Shown piece after piece: positions 43,887 through 52,672 of a stretch of 64,000 nt of DNA; positions within the stretch are counted from its first letter, which is position 1, and each line of letters starts with the position of its first letter. The notes beneath the pieces are model-generated. The model saw only the letters and a list, made by a program, of their open reading frames with translations. It was not told the origin of the DNA and made no database searches. The stretch comes from Mycolicibacter icosiumassiliensis (GTDB taxonomy: Bacteria > Actinomycetota > Actinomycetes > Mycobacteriales > Mycobacteriaceae). The stretch lies in NCBI RefSeq assembly GCF_900078685.2, contig NZ_LT546170.1, forward strand, positions 541,663 to 605,662, in the 5' to 3' direction. A program made the translations under genes and the position numbers.

Positions 43887-45023
43887 ATGTGGGCCGACAA
43901 AGGAGCGTTCTACGAGACGCTGGCTGAGTTAGGGCTGTTCGACGGCCTCGACGCCAGTGCCCGCGAAGAGCGTGCCGAGCTGGTGGTCTGGTTGCTGGAG
44001 GAGGGCTTCGAACTGGATCAGATCCGGGTCGAGGTGGCGCCGATGCTGATGCCGGCGCATCGTGAGCTGGGCGACGACGGCGTATACGTGTCAGAACGTG
44101 AAGTGAGCGCCGCCCACGGCATCGATCTGGACCTGTTGCAGGGCATCGAACGTGCCTTGGGGCTGCCGCGGTTGGATGATCCCGATGCCGCCCTGCTGTT
44201 ACGGGCCGACGGTGAGGCCGCCGTGCGATTGCAGCAACTTATCGGGGCCGGGCTGGATCCGGGCCAGGTGATGCTGATGATCCGCCGGCTTTCCGAGGGC
44301 ATCTCCCGGGCGGTGCCGGCGTTCCGCTACAGCACCATATCGGCGATCATGCGGCCGGGCCTCACCGAGCTTGAGGTCGCCAAAGCTCACGAGGAGATCG
44401 TGCGAACCGTTATCCCCATGTTGGGGAGCATGATTCGTGACATCCTGTTTGTCCAGCTGCGGCGGGTGCTGGAAGGTGAGGAGGTCAATGCCACCGAGCG
44501 GGCGGCCGGGGTGGCGTTGCCCGGGGCGCGGCAGCTTGCGGTGGCGTTCGCCGACATGGTCGGGTTCACTCGGCTGGGCGAGGCGATACCGCCCGAGGAA
44601 CTGGTGGGACTCGTTGAGCGCCTTGCCGATCTGGCGCACGAGGTGGTCAACCCTCCGGTGCGGCTGGTCAAGACGATCGGCGATGCGGTGATGCTGGTGT
44701 CGTCCGACGCCGCGAAGCTGCTTGGCGCCACGCTGCAGCTGCTGGACCGCGCCGCGGACGACCCCGCCTTACCGCAGCTGCGGGCCGGTATCGCGTCGGG
44801 ATGGGCGGTGAGTCGAGCCCGGGATTGGTTTGGCAGCCCGGTGAACGTCGCGAGCCGGGTCACCAGCGTTGCCGAGCCCGGTGAGGTCATAGTGGAGGGC
44901 GCGGCTCGCGAGGCCATCGGTGACGCTCCGGGTTACGCCTGGTCGTTTATCGGGCCCCGTCCACTTAAGGGTGTGGAGGGCGAGACCAAATTGTTCGGGG
45001 TGCGGCGGCAGGAAACCCGATAG
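43887..45023 (+). CDS. Class III adenylate cyclase with N-terminal regulatory domain (Rv1264/Rv2212-like)
   Basis: 378 residues. The N-terminal part (about 1-190) resembles the pH-responsive autoinhibitory domain of Rv1264. The catalytic domain (about 205-365) has the metal-binding Asp in VAFADMVGFTRLGE, the Lys and second Asp in RLVKTIGDAVMLVSSD, and the transition-state Asn/Arg in SPVNVASRVTSVAEPG. All key residues are present, so activity is likely, as a homodimer. The protein has no transmembrane helix. It sits between leuS and the SDR gene, where H37Rv has none, 20 bp after leuS. Confidence 0.9.
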   Translation: MWADKGAFYETLAELGLFDGLDASAREERAELVVWLLEEGFELDQIRVEVAPMLMPAHRELGDDGVYVSEREVSAAHGIDLDLLQGIERALGLPRLDDPDAALLLRADGEAAVRLQQLIGAGLDPGQVMLMIRRLSEGISRAVPAFRYSTISAIMRPGLTELEVAKAHEEIVRTVIPMLGSMIRDILFVQLRRVLEGEEVNATERAAGVALPGARQLAVAFADMVGFTRLGEAIPPEELVGLVERLADLAHEVVNPPVRLVKTIGDAVMLVSSDAAKLLGATLQLLDRAADDPALPQLRAGIASGWAVSRARDWFGSPVNVASRVTSVAEPGEVIVEGAAREAIGDAPGYAWSFIGPRPLKGVEGETKLFGVRRQETR

Positions 45024-45024
45024 C

Positions 45025-45699
45025 TCAACGCGGCCGGACCACCACTTCCTGCAGCTGCGCCTCGGCGGGGGCGCGGATCGCGGCGGCCACCACTTCGGCG
45101 ACGGTGTCGGGACGCAGGAAGCGAGTCGGGTTGTACTCGCCGCCCTCGTAGGCGACCAGGTCGTGCTGCATCTCGGTGTCGACCCGGCCCGGGTAGACCG
45201 TGGTGACCCGCAGGGCCGGCTCGTCACTGCGCAGTGAGTCCGCGAACGCCCGAAGCGCGAACTTGCTCGCCGAATACGACGCCATGCCCGGAGAAACCCG
45301 TTGCCCGGCACCGGAGTTGATGAAAACCACCTGACCGCGGGCCGCCCGCAACGCGGGCAACAGCGCCAGGGTCAGGGCCACCGCGCCGAACAGGTTCACT
45401 TCGAAGGTGGCCCGCCACTCCTCGATATAGGACTCGCCGGCAGCACCGGGCAGCATCACCCCGGCGTTGTGCACCAGCACATCGAGTTCGTCGACGATCT
45501 CGGTGGCCACCTCGATGCCGTCGACGTCGGCGAGGTCCAGCGGCCAGGTGGTGGCGCCGAGCCGCTGCGCCACCGCGTCCAGACGCGCGGACGGTCGGCC
45601 GGCCAGCAGCAGGGTGTGGGTGGGCGCCAGCGCCTCGGCTATCGCCGAACCGATTCCGCCGCCGGCGCCGGTGATCAGGGCAGTCGGCATCAACCGCAA
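45025..45699 (-). CDS. Short-chain dehydrogenase/reductase
   Basis: 224 residues. The Rossmann motif is ITGAGGGIGSAIAEALA, the cofactor-stabilising motif is VHNAGV, and the catalytic set is NSGAGQ with YSASKFALR (Tyr and Lys). The ARG at the end of beta-2 (LLAGRPSARLD) suggests NADP(H). The substrate is unknown. The start overlaps the MarR gene's stop by 10 bp, so it is probably controlled by or with that regulator. Its stop is one base from the cyclase stop, convergent. Confidence 0.9.
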   Translation of the reverse strand: MRLMPTALITGAGGGIGSAIAEALAPTHTLLLAGRPSARLDAVAQRLGATTWPLDLADVDGIEVATEIVDELDVLVHNAGVMLPGAAGESYIEEWRATFEVNLFGAVALTLALLPALRAARGQVVFINSGAGQRVSPGMASYSASKFALRAFADSLRSDEPALRVTTVYPGRVDTEMQHDLVAYEGGEYNPTRFLRPDTVAEVVAAAIRAPAEAQLQEVVVRPR

Positions 45700-46202
45700 T
45701 CCAGCGGGCAGCCCGTATCGTCGGCGGCTGCCGGATCGACACCATCACAGGTAGCCAGGCGCTCCAGGGGCTCGAGCGCGCGGGTCAGGGTGTCGAGTTC
45801 TTCTTGGCTGAGCTTGTTCAGCATCGCCGCCAGTGCCGCGTGCCGGTTTGCCAGCGATTCGCGGTGGCTCGCCAGGCCTTCGGGAGTGATGTCGACCAGG
45901 ACCGCGCGCAGATCAGAGGGGTCGCGACTGCGTTTGACCAGCCCGATCTTTTCCAGGCGGCGGATTGCCACCGTGGTGGTGGGGGTGCGGACCCGCTCGT
46001 GGGCGGCCAGCTCGGTCATCCGGATGGGTCCCCGGTCCAGCAGGGTGATCAGGATCGACAGCTGAGCCAGGGTCAGTTCGCCAGTCGGCGTACCTCCGCT
46101 GATGTCGCCGCGCCGCAATATCGAAAATAATTTGGACAGCGAACGGTGCAAGCCTTCGGCGATCGCCGTCACCTGCGGCGTATCGGCCTTGCTCTCCGTC
46201 AT
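45690..46202 (-). CDS. MarR family transcriptional regulator (Rv0042c homologue)
   Basis: 170 residues with the winged-helix core RMTELAAHERVRTPTTTVAIRRLEKIGLVKRSRDPSDLRAVLVDITPEGLA. It is a dimeric repressor type that responds to small ligands. The C-terminus is short and hydrophilic. It is coupled to the SDR gene (10-bp overlap) and follows the ABC transporter genes by 57 bp. Confidence 0.9.
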   Translation of the reverse strand: MTESKADTPQVTAIAEGLHRSLSKLFSILRRGDISGGTPTGELTLAQLSILITLLDRGPIRMTELAAHERVRTPTTTVAIRRLEKIGLVKRSRDPSDLRAVLVDITPEGLASHRESLANRHAALAAMLNKLSQEELDTLTRALEPLERLATCDGVDPAAADDTGCPLDCG

Positions 46203-46259
46203 AGTTCGCTAGTCTAACCGGCGACCGTGAAGAGGGTTGACAAGTCGTGCAGGTTGCTG

Positions 46260-47006
46260 TCACAACACCTGGGACAGGAACTTCTGCAGCCGCTGCGTCT
46301 CGGCGTTGTCGAAGATCTGATCGGGTGGGCCGGACTCCACGACCTTGCCCCGGTCCATGAAGACCACCGTGTCCGACGCTGAGCGGGCAAAACCCATCTC
46401 GTGGGTGACCACCACCATCGTCATGCCGTCGGCGCCCAGTTCGGCGATCAACGCCAGGATCCCCTTGACCAACTCCGGATCCAACGCCGAGGTGGCTTCG
46501 TCGAAAAGCATCACCTGCGGCTGCATCGCCAGCGCCCGAGCGATCGCCACCCGCTGTTGCTGGCCGCCGGAGAGCGCCGCCGGGCGGGCGGTGGCCTTGT
46601 TCTTCAGCCCGACCCGGTCCAACAGGCTCAGGGCCAGCTCGCGGGCGGCATCGTCGGACATCCCGCGCAGCTTGCGCGGAGCCAGGGTGATGTTGTCCAG
46701 CACGCTGCGGTGCGGGAAGAGATTGAAATGCTGGAACACCATCCCGATCCGCTGACGCAGCTCGTCGGGGTCGTCGGTCAACACCGACCGGCCGCCCAGC
46801 AACACGTCGCCGTCGTCGGGCTCGTGGAGCCGGTTCAAGGTGCGCAGCATCGTCGATTTACCCGAGCCCGAGGGACCGATCACCGCGGCGGTGGCACCCG
46901 CCGGCACATCGAGGTCGACGCCGCGCAGTACCTGGTGTTTGCCAAAGGACAACTGAATCCCTTTGGCCGCCAGCGACACCGGCTCGCGGGCCGTGGGCGC
47001 CGTCAC
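46260..47006 (-). CDS. Polar amino acid ABC transporter ATP-binding protein (GlnQ type)
   Basis: 248 residues. Walker A is GPSGSGKSTMLR, the Q-loop is VFQHFNLFPHRSVLDN, the signature is LSGGQQQR and Walker B is VMLFDEATSALDPE. The sequence is closest in pattern to glutamine/glutamate importers. Its start overlaps by 4 bp the stop of the substrate-binding/permease fusion, which supplies the other parts. Confidence 0.94.
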   Translation of the reverse strand: MTAPTAREPVSLAAKGIQLSFGKHQVLRGVDLDVPAGATAAVIGPSGSGKSTMLRTLNRLHEPDDGDVLLGGRSVLTDDPDELRQRIGMVFQHFNLFPHRSVLDNITLAPRKLRGMSDDAARELALSLLDRVGLKNKATARPAALSGGQQQRVAIARALAMQPQVMLFDEATSALDPELVKGILALIAELGADGMTMVVVTHEMGFARSASDTVVFMDRGKVVESGPPDQIFDNAETQRLQKFLSQVL

Positions 47007-48790
47007 GTCATCTCCTGACTGGAGATCGCCGGAATCAGCTCAACCGGATCGTCGGCTTCGGGGGGCCTGCCGCGCCGCAGCCGATGATCGACGACGTTCA
47101 CCAGGTGCGTCAGCGGGATGGTCAAGGCCAGATAGAGCAGGCCGGCGGCCACCAAGGGCGACAGGCTGCCGGTCTGGGCGTTGAAGTCGCGGCCCACCTG
47201 GAACAGCTCCCGCTGACCGGCCACCAGACCGAGGAAGTACAGCAGCGCCGAGGCTTTGAGCAGGGCGATGAACTGATTGACCAGCGCCGGCAGCACCCGC
47301 CGGATGCCCTGCGGAATCACCACCAGGCGCATCGCCGCCGGGTAGCCGAAACCCAGTGCGCGCGAGGCCTCCAGCTGGCCGGCTTCCACACTTTGAATGC
47401 CCGAGCGCAGGATCTCGCCGATATAGGCCGCGGCGGTCAGCCCCAGTGCCGCGATCCCCAGCGGGTACGGGTTGTTGTGCGTCAGCCCACCTACCAGTGG
47501 CCCGACCGCCAGGCCGATCAGCAGGATGATCAACACCTCGGGCAAGCCCCGGAAGATATCGGTGTAGACCCGGGCCGGCCAGCGCAGCCACCGGGTTCGC
47601 GAGATCCCGGCCACGGCCAGGCCCAGCCCAGCCACCAGGCCGATGACGCCGCCGCTCACGGTCAGCAACAGGGTGTTGGGCAGGCCGGTTTTGATCAGAT
47701 CCGGCAGGGCTTGGCGGTACAGGTGCCAATCGAAGAAGGAGTCCCGCAGCTGCGCCAGCGTCGATTTGGGCGTGTAGGGCTCGGACTCGAGCCGGTGGTG
47801 CCGAGCCGCGATCGCGGCGAAGTCCGGCAGATGCGGGGTGGCCGCCGACTTCGATCCCGGCTCCCAGTCCGGTGGCAATGGCCGCGGCACCCAGTCGGTG
47901 TAGAGCTGCGGCCAGGTGCCATCGTTGATGACGGCGTCCAGGCCGGAGTTCAGCGCCGAAATCAGCGCCTGGTTCCCCTTGGCCACCGCATACGCTTCGA
48001 AGCCGGCCGGGCTGAAGGTGTTGCCGACGATCTGCGTCGGATCACCCGGCCGCATCAGGTTCAGCGCGCTCAGCGACGGCGCCACCCAGGCGTCGACCTG
48101 ACGGCTCTTCAGGCTGGCGTACAGCGTGATCGAGTCGGGGAACCGCACCGGCTCCAATTCGAGGGTGTCGACGACGTAGGCGTCCTCCACCGTGCCCTGG
48201 ACCACCGCGATGCGCTGGCCGGGGGACAGTGAGCCGTAGCCGGTGATTCCCGATCCGGTCGGGACCACCAGCGCCATGTAGCCGAAGTTGTAGCCGTTGG
48301 TGAAACCGACGGTGCGACGGCGTTCTTCGGTGGCGTTGATCGACGCCGACCCGACGTCGAATCGCCCCGAATCCACCTGGGCCAGCAGGCCGAAGAAGTC
48401 GGTGCCCACGAAGTACACCCGCAGGCCCAGCTTCTTGGCGATGGCCCGCAGCAGTTCATTGTCGAAGCCGGTGTAGCGGCCCTTGGCGTTGATGCAGTTC
48501 GTCGGTGGGCTCTCGGTGATGGTGCCGACCATCAGCACGCCCGGGGTGCCCAGGCCCAGCTTGGAGATGTCGATCGAGCTCAGCGGCTCGACGCCCGCGG
48601 TGGTGTATTTGTCCTCACGCGGCCGTTTGGCCGTGGCCAGTTTGCCCGGCAACGCCACGGCAGCTTGCTCGCCGAGTGGGGCGCACAGGTCGGGGGCAGC
48701 TCCGGCCGGGGGCACAGCCGCGAGGCCGCCCACGATCATGCAGGTGGCGAACAGCGCCGCCAGCCTTATTACTGATCGCGCCATCGACAC
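47003..48790 (-). CDS. Fused amino acid ABC transporter substrate-binding protein and permease
   Basis: 595 residues. A signal/anchor (about 8-30) is followed by a type 3 solute-binding domain (about 75-310: GRYTGFDNELLRAIAKKLGLRVYFV, DSGRFDVGSASINATEERR, IAVVQGTVEDAYV). The HisM/GlnP-like permease domain (about 365-575) has the EAA loop EASRALGFGYPAAMRLVVIPQGIRRVLPALVNQF. Such fusions are known in Gram-positive bacteria and keep the binding protein at the pore. A Met two codons later (48784) is an alternative start. With the ATPase it makes a complete importer. H37Rv has no such genes at this place. Confidence 0.9.
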   Translation of the reverse strand: MSMARSVIRLAALFATCMIVGGLAAVPPAGAAPDLCAPLGEQAAVALPGKLATAKRPREDKYTTAGVEPLSSIDISKLGLGTPGVLMVGTITESPPTNCINAKGRYTGFDNELLRAIAKKLGLRVYFVGTDFFGLLAQVDSGRFDVGSASINATEERRRTVGFTNGYNFGYMALVVPTGSGITGYGSLSPGQRIAVVQGTVEDAYVVDTLELEPVRFPDSITLYASLKSRQVDAWVAPSLSALNLMRPGDPTQIVGNTFSPAGFEAYAVAKGNQALISALNSGLDAVINDGTWPQLYTDWVPRPLPPDWEPGSKSAATPHLPDFAAIAARHHRLESEPYTPKSTLAQLRDSFFDWHLYRQALPDLIKTGLPNTLLLTVSGGVIGLVAGLGLAVAGISRTRWLRWPARVYTDIFRGLPEVLIILLIGLAVGPLVGGLTHNNPYPLGIAALGLTAAAYIGEILRSGIQSVEAGQLEASRALGFGYPAAMRLVVIPQGIRRVLPALVNQFIALLKASALLYFLGLVAGQRELFQVGRDFNAQTGSLSPLVAAGLLYLALTIPLTHLVNVVDHRLRRGRPPEADDPVELIPAISSQEMT

Positions 48791-49563
48791 AGCGCCTCGA
48801 CAGCGGTCAGGTCATAGTCGGGGCCACTGCTGCCGATGGTCAGCAGGCTCACCCCGAGCCGGGTCAAGGCTTCGGCCTCGGTAAGCAACTCGGCCACGGC
48901 GCCGCGCGTCTGGTCCCCGCCGAGGGCCGCCGAGTGCTCGATCGTGGCGGGGTCACGCCCGACGGCGGCGCAGTGCTCAGCCAGTACGGCTGCCTTGTGC
49001 GGGTAGCTGTCGGCGTCGGCGAAGCTATGCCACATGTCGGCGTGCTCGGCGACCAGGCGCAGCGTCTTGCGCTCCCCGCCGCCCCCGATCAACATCGGGA
49101 TAGCGCGAGTCGGCGGCGGATTCAGCCGGGCCAGACGGGCTTTGATCCGCGGCAGTGCACCGGCCAAGTCGTCGAGGCGGCTGCCCGCGGTACCGAACTC
49201 GTAGCCGTATTCACGGTAGTCCCGGTGCTTCCAGCCCGCGCCGATGCCCAGGATCAGCCGGCCGTCGCCGATGTGGTCGACGGTGCGGGCCATGTCGGCC
49301 AGCAGCTCGGGGTTGCGGTAGGAGTTGCACGACACCAGCGCACCGATCTGGATGCGCGAGGTCTGCTCGGCCCAGGCGGCCAGCATGGTCCAGCACTCGA
49401 AGTGCGGTCCGTCACGTTCGCCGTCGAGCGGGAAGAAATGGTCCCAGTTGAAGGCGATGTCGACACCTAGATCCTCGCAACGCCGGACCGCGTCGCGGAT
49501 GGCACCGTAGTGCGCCGCGTGCTGGGGCTGTAATTGCACCGCGATGCGGATGGGTCGGGCCAT
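48769..49563 (-). CDS. F420-dependent luciferase-like oxidoreductase (Rv0044c homologue)
   Basis: 264 residues, LLM-class TIM barrel: IRIAVQLQPQHAAHYGAIRDAVRRCEDLGVDIAFNWDHFFPL, CWTMLAAWAEQTSRIQIGALVSCNSYRNPELLADMARTVDHIGDGRLILGIGAGW and PMLIGGGGERKTLRLVAEHADMW. The pattern is typical of actinobacterial F420-dependent enzymes; the substrate is unknown. The 3' end overlaps the transporter gene by 22 bp. Its 5' flank carries the second 57-bp repeat locus. Confidence 0.9.
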   Translation of the reverse strand: MARPIRIAVQLQPQHAAHYGAIRDAVRRCEDLGVDIAFNWDHFFPLDGERDGPHFECWTMLAAWAEQTSRIQIGALVSCNSYRNPELLADMARTVDHIGDGRLILGIGAGWKHRDYREYGYEFGTAGSRLDDLAGALPRIKARLARLNPPPTRAIPMLIGGGGERKTLRLVAEHADMWHSFADADSYPHKAAVLAEHCAAVGRDPATIEHSAALGGDQTRGAVAELLTEAEALTRLGVSLLTIGSSGPDYDLTAVEALCRWRDQ

Positions 49564-49601
49564 CTCGCCACCTTATCCCCGGAATTGGCGGACACCAGGC
49601 G

Positions 49602-49729
49602 ACTGAACCGCCGGGTTCATGCGGCGGTCCCAGCTTCGGCTCTCCTGCGTCGAGCCTCGCTGAACCGCGGGGCCTTTGCGGCGGTTCCAGCTTCGGCTCT
49701 CCTGCGTCGAGCCTCGCTGAACCGCCGGG
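49602..49729. repeat. Second locus of the 57-bp repeat family
   Basis: Two full units (starting at 49622 and 49679) are flanked on the left by the partial end CTGAACCGCCGGG (49602 on). Units read CGGCGGTCCCAGCTTCGGCT...GAACCG as at 23587-23908, with CTCCTGCG replacing CTGCTGCG and a different junction (GGGGCCTTT). The locus lies between the oxidoreductase and hydrolase genes and ends 3 bp before the hydrolase stop. It shows the family is dispersed, not a single local duplication. Confidence 0.93.
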
Positions 49730-49731
49730 TA

Positions 49732-50616
49732 TCAGGCGAGGGCCATGCGAAGCAGCTCGACCAGGACGCGAGGCCGATCACTTTGTACGGAGTGTCCGGC
49801 GCCGTCCACGACGTGAGTGGTCAGTCCCGGGGAGCGTTGCGCATACTCGGCGACGTCGTCGGCGGAGACGAAGACCGAATCGCCGCCGCGGATCAAGGTG
49901 GTCGGCGCGGTGATCGCCGAGACATCGGTCCACAGCTCGGTGAAGTCGCCGACCGAGCGGATGGTGTCGTAACGCCACGTCCAACTGCCGTCCGGCAACC
50001 GGCGGGTGTTGTGGAACAGTCCGCGTCGCAGCGACTCGCGATCCCGGTGCGGCGCCGCGGCCGTGGTGACGGCCAGCAGTGACTCGAAGTCGGGGAAGGT
50101 CCGATCGCCTTGGACCAATGCCACGGTGCCGCGGTCGGCGGCACTCATCTCGGCATGGCGCTGCAACGCCGACGGCGTCACATCCACCAGCGCCAACCGG
50201 CGCACCAGCTCGCCGGCGGTGGCCGCCAATCGGATCGCGGTCAACCCGCCCAGGGACATGCCGACCACCAACTCGGCGTCCGGTGCCAGCTCGCGCAGCA
50301 CCGGCGCCAGAGTGGCCGCATTGCGTTGGGGTGAATAGTCGCCGTCCTCGCGCCACGCCGAGCGGCCGTGCCCGGGCAGGTCCACCGCCAGCGCGGGCTC
50401 ACCGAGCCCGAGGACGACGGTGTCCCAGGTGTGGGCGTTCTGCGCGCCGCCGTGCAGGAACACCACCCGCGGCGGTGCTGAACCCCACCTCAGCGCACTG
50501 ACTTCGGCGGTCTCGATCCGCTCCACGTCGGGCAACGCACTGGTCAGACCGGCCTGCTCGGCGTTGCCGCGCAACAGCGCGAACTCCGAGAGGCCGGCCA
50601 GCTCGTCGTCAGTCAT
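49732..50616 (-). CDS. Alpha/beta hydrolase (Rv0045c homologue)
   Basis: 294 residues. The oxyanion region is VVFLHGGAQNAHTWD, the nucleophile Ser is in VVGMSLGGLTAIRLA, the acid is in TLIRGGDSVFV and the His in VDGAGHSVQSDRP. It corresponds to the esterase Rv0045c. There is no signal peptide. It is 26 bp downstream of ino1 on the same strand. Confidence 0.93.
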   Translation of the reverse strand: MTDDELAGLSEFALLRGNAEQAGLTSALPDVERIETAEVSALRWGSAPPRVVFLHGGAQNAHTWDTVVLGLGEPALAVDLPGHGRSAWREDGDYSPQRNAATLAPVLRELAPDAELVVGMSLGGLTAIRLAATAGELVRRLALVDVTPSALQRHAEMSAADRGTVALVQGDRTFPDFESLLAVTTAAAPHRDRESLRRGLFHNTRRLPDGSWTWRYDTIRSVGDFTELWTDVSAITAPTTLIRGGDSVFVSADDVAEYAQRSPGLTTHVVDGAGHSVQSDRPRVLVELLRMALA

Positions 50617-50642
50617 GTCCCCCCGCAGAGTGGATGTTGTGT

Positions 50643-51734
50643 CTAGCCGACGATGAATTCTTCGAGCTGGGCGCGCGCGATGTCGTCAGCCAGCTGCTCG
50701 GGCGGGCTCTTCATCAGGTACGCCGACGCCGGCAGGATCGGTCCGCCGATGCCACGGTCCTTGGCGATCTTGGCGGCACGCACCGCGTCGATGATGATGC
50801 CGGCCGAGTTGGGGGAGTCCCACACCTCGAGCTTGTACTCCAGGTTCAGCGGCGCGTCACCGAAGGCGCGGCCCTCGAGGCGCACGTAGGCCCACTTGCG
50901 GTCATCGAGCCAGGCGACGTGGTCGCTTGGTCCGATGTGGACGTTCTTGTCCTCGATCTTGCCGGCCAGCGAGCCGGTCAGGTTGGAGGTGACGGCCTGG
51001 GTCTTGGAGACCTTCTTGGACTCCAGGCGCTCGCGCTCGAGCATGTTCTTGAAGTCCATGTTGCCGCCGACGTTGAGCTGGTAGGTGCGGTCCAGCGTGA
51101 CACCGCGGTCCTCGAACAGCTTGGCCATCACGCGATGGGTGATGGTGGCGCCGACCTGGCTCTTGATGTCGTCGCCGACGATCGGTACGCCGGCGTCGGC
51201 GAACTTCTTGGCCCACACCGGGTCGGAGGCGATGAACACCGGAAGTGCGTTGACGAACGCCACGCCTGCGTCGATGGCGCACTGGGCGTAGAACTTGTCG
51301 GCCTCTTCGGAGCCCACTGGCAGGTAGGAGACCAGCACGTCGACCTTGGCTTCGCGCAGCACGGCGACCACGTCCACGGCCTCGGCGTCGGAGACCTCGA
51401 TGGTCTCGGCGTAGTACTTACCGATGCCGTCCAGGGTCGGGCCGCGCTGCACGATCACGTTGGTCGGCGGCACGTCGGCGATCTTGATGGTGTTGTTCTC
51501 CGAGGCGAAGATGGCCTCGGAGAGGTCGAAGCCGACCTTTTTGGCGTCCACGTCGAACGCGGCAACGAACTTGACGTCGCGGACGTGGTACGGGCCGAAG
51601 CGCACGTGCATCAAGCCGGGGACCGTGGAGGTGTCATCGGCGTTCTGGTAGTACTGGACGCCCTGGACCAGCGAGGACGCGCAGTTGCCGACGCCGACAA
51701 TGGCGACCCGCACATCCGTCGTTTGCTCAGTCAT
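50643..51734 (-). CDS. ino1: Inositol-1-phosphate synthase
   Basis: 363 residues. It converts glucose-6-phosphate to inositol-1-phosphate, feeding phosphatidylinositol, PIMs/LAM and mycothiol. The NAD-binding motif is VAIVGVGNCASSLVQG; other conserved blocks are DDIKSQVGATITHRVMAKLFEDRGV, QLNVGGNMDFKNML and LEVWDSPNSAGIIIDAVRAAKIA. It lies 76 bp downstream of the PadR gene. Confidence 0.97.
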   Translation of the reverse strand: MTEQTTDVRVAIVGVGNCASSLVQGVQYYQNADDTSTVPGLMHVRFGPYHVRDVKFVAAFDVDAKKVGFDLSEAIFASENNTIKIADVPPTNVIVQRGPTLDGIGKYYAETIEVSDAEAVDVVAVLREAKVDVLVSYLPVGSEEADKFYAQCAIDAGVAFVNALPVFIASDPVWAKKFADAGVPIVGDDIKSQVGATITHRVMAKLFEDRGVTLDRTYQLNVGGNMDFKNMLERERLESKKVSKTQAVTSNLTGSLAGKIEDKNVHIGPSDHVAWLDDRKWAYVRLEGRAFGDAPLNLEYKLEVWDSPNSAGIIIDAVRAAKIAKDRGIGGPILPASAYLMKSPPEQLADDIARAQLEEFIVG

Positions 51735-51810
51735 TTTCGACGCTCTCCTTTTTCTGCTCTCACTGCTGAAGTGCTGTGTTGTGTTTCCCCGAGGCCCGCG
51801 TCCGGCAGGA

Positions 51811-52353
51811 TCAGGGTTGTTCGGCCCGGCCCTGCGATACGCGTTCGGCCGCGATCAGCTCGTTGAGCCACTTGACCTCCCGCTCACTGGACTCCAGCCC
51901 GAGCTGGTGCAGTTGGCGGGTGTAGCGGTCCAACGAGTTGCTGGCCCGCGACACCGCGTTGCGCAGGCCTTCCCGGCGTTCCTCCACCTGCCGGCGGCGG
52001 CCTTCGAGGATCCGCATCCGAGCCTCGGCGGGGGTGCGGTTGAAGAACGCCAGGTGGACTCCGAAGCCGTCGTCGGTGTAGTTCTGCGGGCCGGTGTCGG
52101 ACACCAACTCGTTGAACCGCTGACGGCCGGCGTCGGTCAGCCGGTACACCCGCCGGGCCCGGCGCACCGGGGTTCCCGTCGGCGCGGCGTCCTCGGCGAT
52201 CACCCCGGCCAGCTGCATGCGCCGCAGCGCGGGATACAGCGAGCCGTAGGAAAACGCCCGGAACGCACCCAGCAGACCGGTCAACCGCTTCCGGAGCTCG
52301 TAGCCGTGCATCGGAGACTCGAGCAGCAAGCCCAAAATGGCAAGCTCAAGCAC
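51811..52353 (-). CDS. PadR family transcriptional regulator (Rv0047c homologue)
   Basis: 180 residues from GTG 52353, exactly the H37Rv length; AGGAGG lies 7-8 bp upstream of that GTG. The longer frame to 52671 overlaps non-conserved DNA. The winged helix is LELAILGLLLESPMHGYELRKRLTG...SYGSLYPALRRMQLAGVIAE, followed by the long C-terminal helix typical of PadR (EARMRILEGRRRQVEERREGLRNAV). Candidate operator: 52409-52421. It heads a minus-strand run that continues to ino1, the hydrolase, the oxidoreductase and the transporter. Confidence 0.93.
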   Translation of the reverse strand: MLELAILGLLLESPMHGYELRKRLTGLLGAFRAFSYGSLYPALRRMQLAGVIAEDAAPTGTPVRRARRVYRLTDAGRQRFNELVSDTGPQNYTDDGFGVHLAFFNRTPAEARMRILEGRRRQVEERREGLRNAVSRASNSLDRYTRQLHQLGLESSEREVKWLNELIAAERVSQGRAEQP

Positions 52354-52408
52354 TCCAATCACCTCCTGAGATGGTGTAGCTACGTCCGGTCGACGGTTCG
52401 CGCCATAG

Positions 52409-52421
52409 TATCGCGCCGATA
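52409..52421. promoter_or_regulatory. Candidate operator upstream of the PadR gene
   Basis: TATCG-CGC-CGATA, a perfect 5-3-5 inverted repeat 56-68 bp upstream of the PadR GTG, in a locally AT-rich stretch. PadR regulators often bind such sites to repress themselves. Assignment is by sequence only. Confidence 0.35.
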
Positions 52422-52478
52422 TAACCGAACCCAAGCGGCTATTGTTCGCACGATGTTCAAGCTGGCGAAACGGGCAGT

Positions 52479-52667
52479 TCAGTACGGGTAATTGATGTGC
52501 TTGACCGTGCCGTCGCCCGCGAAGGCGATGTAGCCGCTGCCGTAGCCGCGGGAAACATACACCGACAGCGACCGCGCCGGGATCGCCCGCCGTGACGCCA
52601 AATCCGCCGCTTGACGCCGGTTGGGGGCGTTGATCGCGACCGCCGGTGAGGACCCGACGTACTCTGG
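52479..52667 (-). pseudogene. 3' remnant of a minus-strand gene (position of Rv0048c)
   Basis: One minus-strand frame is open between in-frame stops at 52668 and 52479 and reads about 62 codons of protein-like sequence (...NAPNRRQAADLASRRAIPARSLSVYVSRGYGSGYIAFAGDGTVKHINYPY, stop). It has no start codon and no room upstream, because the plus-strand DUF5318 gene begins at 52673. H37Rv has a minus-strand gene, Rv0048c, at this place. I read it as the truncated end of that gene, but could not confirm similarity. Confidence 0.4.
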
Positions 52668-52672
52668 TCACC

